In this document: positions 58,062 through 64,000 of the stretch, piece by piece | How positions within the stretch are numbered: the first letter of the stretch is position 1 | How the letters are laid out: every line of letters begins with the position of its first letter | Origin: Lolium rigidum | Lineage: Eukaryota > Streptophyta > Magnoliopsida > Poales > Poaceae | Assembly: GCF_022539505.1 (NCBI RefSeq) | Contig: NC_061508.1 | Location: forward strand, 265,366,736-265,430,735 | Direction: 5' to 3' | DNA: 64,000 nt | Notes under the pieces: model-generated | Told to the model about the DNA's origin: nothing | The model's input: only the letters and a program-made list of their open reading frames with translations | Database searches by the model: none | Program-made: the position numbers and the translations under genes

Positions 58062-58258
58062 CATGAATGCCTGATGGAAAACCAGCCTCGGTGCTCCAAC
58101 TGTTACGAGTTACGATTACCTGATTGGCGATGGCAAGTTCTGGTATACTTCAACTCGGTCGGAAAATGTTGCAGGAGGATAAGTGTGAGTGGGGTCTGGT
58201 CATCGTCTGTACTCTGAAGCAAGGTTCATATGTAGAAACGTGGAGACTCACTAATAGA
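58062..58258 (+). repeat. Direct repeat, left copy
   Basis: The segment from ATGCCTGATGGAAAACC to GTGGAGACT recurs at 60461-60637 with small changes (shared GTGCTCCAACTGTTACGAGT and GGATGGCAAGTTCTGGTATA-like blocks). The Harbinger element lies between the copies. Confidence 0.88.
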
Positions 58259-58268
58259 AGAAGGTTTA

Positions 58269-60334
58269 GAGCATCTCCACCGGCGTCTCCATACCAACTC
58301 CAAAGGCGATTTGGAGGCCGGCCTGGTTTTTGGGCTCGCACCGGTGCGCCCCAAACGGCGCCGGCTAGTTTTTGAGCCTAATAGAATCGCCGGCATCCCC
58401 GTGACGGTCCTTTCGCGTAGGTCGCGAATCGGGCGCGCCCGGCGCCTCACAGCACGTCAGAAAACGAGCGTGGGCTCCGCCCAGACGCACCGATTTCCCC
58501 ACCTTCTACCCACACCCGAGCCGACTCCCACCCCTCTAGATCGCCACCGTTGATGTCGCCGCCGCGACCCTGCTTGCAATAGACACCGCCGCCTGTCTAG
58601 GAACCGCTGCCATCGACACGGCCGCCACCCCTCGACCGACGGCCGCTGTTTCGCCCGGAACAGAGCTCGCCGCGACCGCGGCACAACCGCCCCACCCGTA
58701 AGGTGTTTGTCCGATTTCCGTGATGGACAACGACGACGAGATGATGCTGCAGCTGTTCACGGAGGAGCAAAACGATGAGGCTGTCCGGCGGCAACAGCAG
58801 CAAGTGATTCTGACAAGCATGCTGCGTGTTCGCCAGCCTTTCTTTGTCGTGCCTCGGCGCGGCGGCTCAAAGCCAGGCAAGAGGAGGAACATCAACCGGC
58901 ATCGTCAAGCCGGCGCAATGCTGCTTGACGCCGACTACTTCAACGACGACGCGACTCATTCGCCGAAAGAATTTCGGTGCCGGTTTAGGATGAACAAGGC
59001 GATGTTCCTTAAGATTGTCTACGGCGTCAGGGAGTACGACAACTACTTCATGGCCAAGCAAGATTGCACAGGTTTGTGGGGCTTCACATCAATTCAGAAA
59101 TGCATTGCTGCAATGCGTTGTCTTGCATACGGAGCTCCTCCAGATACAACCAATGACTACCTACGGATGGCAGAGTCGACATGTACAGAGACTCTCTACA
59201 GATTTTGTTGAGCCGTCATAGTCGTGTTTGCTAAAGACTATTTGAGAGAACCAAGAGCAGATGATACAGTCCTGCAAAGAAATGTAACAAGAGGGTTCCT
59301 AGGATGCTCGGAAGCATTGACTGCATGCATTGGGGCTATAATAATTGCCATTTTGCTTGGCAGGGAATCTAGAAGGGGTATACTGGTGAGTGCAGTGTTA
59401 TTCTTGAGGCGGTAGCAGACCATGACCTTTGGATTTGGCATGCCGAAAAAAAAAATGATATCAATGTGTTGCAGCGCTCTCCGATTCTTACCAGGCTAGC
59501 TGAGGGACAAGCTCCTACCGTGAACTTTGAGATAAACGGTCACGCATACAATAAAGGGTACTATCTAGCTGATGGTACCTACCCGACGTATGCTACATTT
59601 GTGAAGACAATTCCCTCTCAGCAAACGAGATGGAAGCTTATTTCGCAACATGCCAAGAAGCAACACGCAAGGATGTTGAGCGTGTTTTTGGGGTGCTTCA
59701 GCAGCGTTTCGCGATTTTCAGGTACCATGCTCTCACTTGGTCTGAGTCTCAGTTGTGGGAGGTGATGAACGCATGTGTGATCATGCACAACATGATCATT
59801 CAGCGCGAGCGCGACGAACCTGTGCAGGATGATCAACCATTTGATTATCAAGGGCTACTTGTTGAGGTAGAGCATGTACCCCAAGAATTTGCCGCTTTTT
59901 TCTTCATATACACAATGAAGTTCGAGATGCAGATGTCCATGCACAACTTAAGACGGATCTAGCTGTGCATTTATGGGCAATGCATGATTTTATTTCTATT
60001 TGTTTGGTTGTTTGGTTGTATGTATAATTTAATTTCCATTTGTTTGGTTGATTGATTGTATGAATAATTTAAGTACTATTTGTTTGCTTGCATGAATAAG
60101 TTAAGTACTATTTATGTGATTGTATGAATAATTGAACATAGTATGAATGAAATGTGATTGATATATTGTTTCAAAATATTATAAAAAGAAAAAGAAAAAG
60201 TTTTGAGGCCGTCGTTTGGGAGGCGTCGGTGTGGGAACAACGTTTCCAAATAGAGCATGCACTGCCGACGCCTCTATACAGCATTGCCGACGACCCTGCC
60301 GGTGACTATTTGGGACGCGCTGGTGGAGATGGTT
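58269..60334 (+). mobile_element. PIF/Harbinger transposon (2066 bp)
   Basis: Ends GAGCATCTCCACCGGCG and (reversed) AACCATCTCCACCAGCG are inverted repeats. The 3-bp target duplication TTA is at 58266-58268 and 60335-60337, as expected for Harbinger. It carries a decayed transposase gene. It sits in one copy of a tandemly duplicated intergenic segment, about 0.8 kb upstream of peroxidase 2. Confidence 0.9.
58723..59962 (+). pseudogene. Harbinger transposase (HARBI1-like), disabled
   Basis: The ATG at 58723 opens an acidic N-terminus (MDNDDEMMLQLF) and a conserved plant Harbinger region (FRCRFRMNKAMFLKIV, then AMRCLAYGAPPDTTNDY). TGA at 59209-59211 ends the first frame. Homology goes on in other frames: the first catalytic Asp in GSIDCMHW (around 59310), the second in [13 protein letters not shown] (around 59575) and the catalytic Glu in [16 protein letters not shown] (around 59665), followed by [12 protein letters not shown]. 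At least two stops (also TAG near 59374) and three frame changes break it. The normal protein cuts and rejoins DNA at TTA targets; this one cannot be functional. The DDE residues all survive, so decay is moderate. Confidence 0.88.
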
Positions 60335-60460
60335 TTATAGCAGCAACAACACACGTGGCGCAAAATCGAAGGTTCGCCGCTTGTAGCTCTTACCAGTGAC
60401 AGGCAGGAAAAAATATGTCACCAAGTCAGGTGGTCTCCCCAACCCGTAGCACAAACATGA

Positions 60461-60637
60461 TGCCTGATGGCAAACCGGCCTGGGTGCTCCAACTGTTACG
60501 AGTCAAGATTGCCTGATTGGGGATGGCAAGTTCTGGTATACTTCAACTCGGTCGGAAATGTTGCAGGAGGACAAGTGTGAGTGAGGTGCGTCTGAACTCT
60601 GAAGAAAAGGTCCATATGCAGAAATGTGGAGACTAGA
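60461..60637 (+). repeat. Direct repeat, right copy
   Basis: Partner of 58062-58258. With the Harbinger element removed, the duplication period is about 330 bp. Confidence 0.88.
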
Positions 60638-61728
60638 CAGCAACAGTTGCAGCCTCACTTCAATCTTTCCTTCTCGCGGATTGCTCACTCAAGCTAATGC
60701 TACATACTGGAACCTACCCTAAAAACACAAATGAGATATATCCGCCATCTCCAGCTCCATCTCTAAACTCGCAGCTAGCCACAAGAAGTACACAGTGCAC
60801 TCACATGTCTGGGGTGACACTGTTAATTAATGGGCTGATGTATTTCGCAAAAAAAAATTAATGGGCTGATGAGCTCATGGTCCTTGAAGTAATACACATC
60901 CATATCGGTTTACTAGTCCATCATGTGTATCTAGATCGTTAATTTGATTTATAAAATATATAAAGAGTGGTGTTTTGAGCTACATGTAGCTCTTTATTTT
61001 TAAATACTCAAAATTCATATTTCAATGTTTTAAAAAAATCTGAAACAAAGTCCTGGGAGTAGCCAATGGTTTATACCACAATGGTGTAAAATCTCAATAC
61101 AAACTACTTTATATCCTAGAATACATAAAAATGAAAAATTCTGACAATTTTATAGTGAATAGTACACATTTCAAGACTATTGATTTTGTCAGATTTTGTC
61201 AATTTCGTGTAGCCTAGAATACAAATCAGTTTGCATTGAGGTTTTGCACCATTGTAGCATACATCATTGGTTATCTCTAGAATTTTGATTCAAATTTTAT
61301 AAAATTTTGAAATACAAATTCGGTGTGTTTGCAAATAAAGGGCTATGTGTAGCTCGGCCTCCGTTTGAAGTTTTCCAAATATAAGCACATAATACAAAAT
61401 TCTACAGTTATAAAACTTAACGCTGAAGTTTTTAGTGACTTATTAATATATATCTTATAAAAGTTTGTCAAATTGACAACCAAGAGCTACGAGTAAGATT
61501 CATAAATTGATGCCGAAGGATTACGACTAAGATATTAGTAGTTACTCACTCCCTTAGTTATTGAATAGTACAAGGCCAGTACGAAAATTAAAATTTTCAT
61601 TTATACAAGGACATTGTCTTTCCCTGAGAAGAATTGATTAGATTCTCTCTTGTACAATGGTCCATATTAATGTGAAGGTTTGCATGCAGTTATATACAGA
61701 TAAAGACACAACATCCGACGTGTTTAAT
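60638..61728. other. AT-rich intergenic region
   Basis: No gene. Contains a short direct repeat (AATTAATGGGCTGATG at about 60824 and 60859) and the foldback MITE listed next. Confidence 0.5.
60977..61355. mobile_element. Foldback MITE, nearly full-length palindrome (379 bp)
   Basis: The left half from GAGCTACATGTAGCTC is an imperfect reverse complement of the right half ending at 61355 (reversed: GAGCTACACATAGCCC). Matching landmarks include AATGGTGTAAAA / AATGGTGCAAAA and TGACAATTTT / TGACAAAATC. The arms cover about 170 bases each. It is a foldback or Mutator-like MITE without coding capacity. Confidence 0.75.
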
Positions 61729-61828
61729 NNNNNNNNNNNNNNNNNNNNNNNNNNNNNNNNNNNNNNNNNNNNNNNNNNNNNNNNNNNNNNNNNNNNNNNN
61801 NNNNNNNNNNNNNNNNNNNNNNNNNNNN
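61729..61828. other. Assembly gap of 100 N
   Basis: Exactly 100 N. Intergenic sequence on the left and Athila-like interior on the right do not form one element. Confidence 0.95.
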
Positions 61829-62427
61829 ATGCATGAGGCTTGCAACTTGTAAGATATAATTTACATAATACATATGCTTTATTACTACAGTTGACAAAAT
61901 TGTTTCTTGTTTTCAAAATAAAAGCTCTAGCACAAATATAGCAATCGATGCTTTCCTCTGCGAAGGATCTTTCTTTTACTTTTATGTTGAGTCAGTTCAC
62001 CTATTTCTCTCTACCTCAAGAAGCAAACACTTGTGTGAACTGTGCATTGATTCCTACATACTTGCATATTGCACTTGTTATATTACTCTACATTGACAAT
62101 ATCCATGAGATATACATGTTACAAGTTGAAAGCAACCGCTGAAACTTAATCTTCTTTTGTGTTGCTTCAATACCTTTACTTTGATTTATTGCTTTATGAG
62201 TTAACTCTTATGCAAGACTTATTGATGCTTGTCTTTAAGTACTATTCATGAAAAGTCTTTTCTTTATGATTCAGTTGTTTACTCATGTCATTACCATTGT
62301 TTTGATCGCTGCATTCATTACATATGTTTACAATAGTATGATCAAGGTTATGATGGCATGTCACTCCGTAAATTATCTTTGTTATCGCTTACCTGCTCGG
62401 GACGAGCAGAACTAAGCTTGGGGATGC
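61829..62427 (+). mobile_element. 3' interior of an Athila-like element (copy F)
   Basis: Closely matches 14970-15574 and 6770-7382 and ends AAGCTTGGGGATGC before an LTR. Confidence 0.8.
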
Positions 62428-64000
62428 GATACGTCTCCGACGTATCGATAATTTCTTATGTTCCATGCCACATTATTGATGATATCTACATGTTTTATAC
62501 ACATTATATGTCGTATTTATGCATTTTCCGGCACTAACCTATTAACGAGATGCCGAAGAGCCGCTTGCTTCGTTTTCTGCTGTTTTTGGTTTCAGAAATC
62601 CTACAAAGGAAATATTCTCGGAATTGGACGAAATCAACGCCCGGGGTCCTATTTTTGCACGAAGCTTCCGGAAGACCGAGGGGGAAAGGAAGTGGGGCCA
62701 CGAGGCGCCGCCACAACAGGGCGGCGCGGCTCGGACCCCGGCCGCGCGGCCCGGTGTGTGGGGCCCTCGTGTGGTCCCCCGCGTTGCCCTTCCGCCTACT
62801 TAAAGCCTTCGTCGCGAAACCCCCGCATCGAGAGCCACGATACGGAAAACCTTACTGAGACGCCGCCGCCGCCAATCCCATCTCGGGGGATTCCGGAGAT
62901 CACCTCCAGCACCCTGCCGGAGAGGGGAATCATCTCCCGGAGGACTCTTCACCGCCATGGTCGCCTCGGAGTGATGAGTGAGTAGTTCACCCCTGGACTA
63001 TGGGTCCATAGCAGTAGCTAGATGGTTGTCTTCTCCTCATGTGCTTCATTGTCGGATCTTGTGAGCTGCCTAACATGATCAAGATCATCTATCTCGTAAT
63101 TCTATATGTTGTGTTTGTCGGGATCCGATGGATAGAGAATACTATGTTATGTTGATTATCAATCTATTACTATGTGTTGTTTATGATCTTGCATGCTCTC
63201 CGTTATTAGTAGAGGCTCGGCCAAGTTTTTGCTCTTAACTCCAAGAGGGAGTATTATGCTCGATAGTGGGTTCATGCCTCCATTAAATGCGGGACGAGTG
63301 ACGTGAAAGTTCTAAGGTTGTGGATGTGCTGTTGCCACTAGGGATAAAACATTGATGCTATGTCCGAGGATGTAGTTATTGATTACATTACGCACCATAC
63401 TTAATGCAATTGTCTCGTTGTTTTTGCAACTTAATACTCGGAAGGGGTTCGGATGATAACCTGAAGGTGGACTTTTTAGGCATAGATGCATGCTTGGATA
63501 GCGGTCTATGTACTTTGTCGTAATGCCCAATTAAATCTCACAATATTCATCATATCATGTATGTGCATTGTTATGCCCTCTCTATTTGTCAATTGCCCGA
63601 CCGTAATTTGTTCACCCAACATGCTATCTTATGGGAGAGACACCTCTAGTGAACTGTGGACCCCGGTCCATTCTTTTACATCGAATACAATCTACTGCAA
63701 TACTTGTTCTACTCGTTTTCCGCAAACAATCATCATCCACACTATACATCTAATCCTTTGTTACAACAAGCCGGTGAGATTGACAACCTCAGCTGTTTCG
63801 TTGGGGCAAAGTACTTTGGTTGTGTTGTGCAGGTTCCACGTTGGCGCCGGAATCGATCCCTGGTGTTGCGCCGCACTACATCCCGCCGCCATCAACCTTC
63901 GACGTGCTTCTTGGCTCCTACTGGTTCGATAAACCTTGGTTTCTTACTGAGGGAAAACTTGCCGCTGTACGCATCACACCTTCCTCTTGGGGTTCCCAAC
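62428..64000 (+). repeat. 3' LTR, Athila-like subfamily 1 (copy F, runs off the window)
   Basis: Opens GATACGTCTCCGACG (the initial T is missing or mutated) and aligns with LTR copy A to within about 20 bases of its end. Nothing else is encoded. Confidence 0.8.

Overview
The window looks like nuclear DNA of a large-genome grass, most likely a cool-season Pooideae species (wheat, barley, oat or ryegrass group). The evidence is nested long-terminal-repeat (LTR) retrotransposons, CACTA, Harbinger, hAT, Stowaway and Mutator-type elements, and intron-containing class III peroxidase genes with plant splice sites and TATA boxes. The species cannot be fixed from the sequence. Two runs of exactly 100 N (18463-18562 and 61729-61828) mark scaffold gaps.

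Layout. 1-2799: 3' end of a Tat-like Gypsy element (GCCGAT-rich interior, antisense acidic ORF, 3' LTR) inserted in a minus-strand Gypsy gag remnant (2800-6357), which also holds a solo LTR (4364-5660). 6345-18462: stacked Athila-like elements whose LTRs begin TGATACGTCTC; the best preserved copy is 9928-17283 (LTRs, tRNA-Asp-type primer site, one intact acidic ORF, a palindromic MITE inside). 18563-23637: right part of a CACTA element with 135-bp tandem repeats, split by a 3.9-kb solo LTR with a CATGC target duplication. 23638-36103: a Tekay-like, pol-less Gypsy element with 5-kb LTRs, an extra upstream ORF and a frameshifted gag; its 5' LTR carries a 1.8-kb Harbinger insertion. 36104-39227: a minus-strand LINE reverse transcriptase remnant split by a solo LTR. 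39818-48256: an 8.4-kb CACTA element with ATG target duplications, subterminal repeats and captured host exons, one recognisable as a MAP3K-epsilon kinase exon.

The gene-bearing part is 48.3-61.7 kb. Two intact minus-strand class III peroxidase genes (49403-50579 and 56367-57468) have the same architecture: three exons, identical intron positions, 320 residues, all catalytic residues present. They are a tandem paralogue pair. Between them lie a hAT MITE, a small interrupted gene-like reading frame (53321-53761) and a foldback element. Beyond them a decayed Harbinger transposon (58269-60334) with TTA target duplications sits inside a tandemly duplicated intergenic segment. The window ends in another Athila-like 3' end.

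The two peroxidases are the only host genes I consider functional. The most unusual signal is a set of short hairpin modules inside the Athila-like LTRs (10.7-11.2, 16.3-16.7 and 37.5-37.7 kb): loop and flanks are conserved while the stem sequences vary but stay complementary. Family names for transposons are tentative because no database search was possible.
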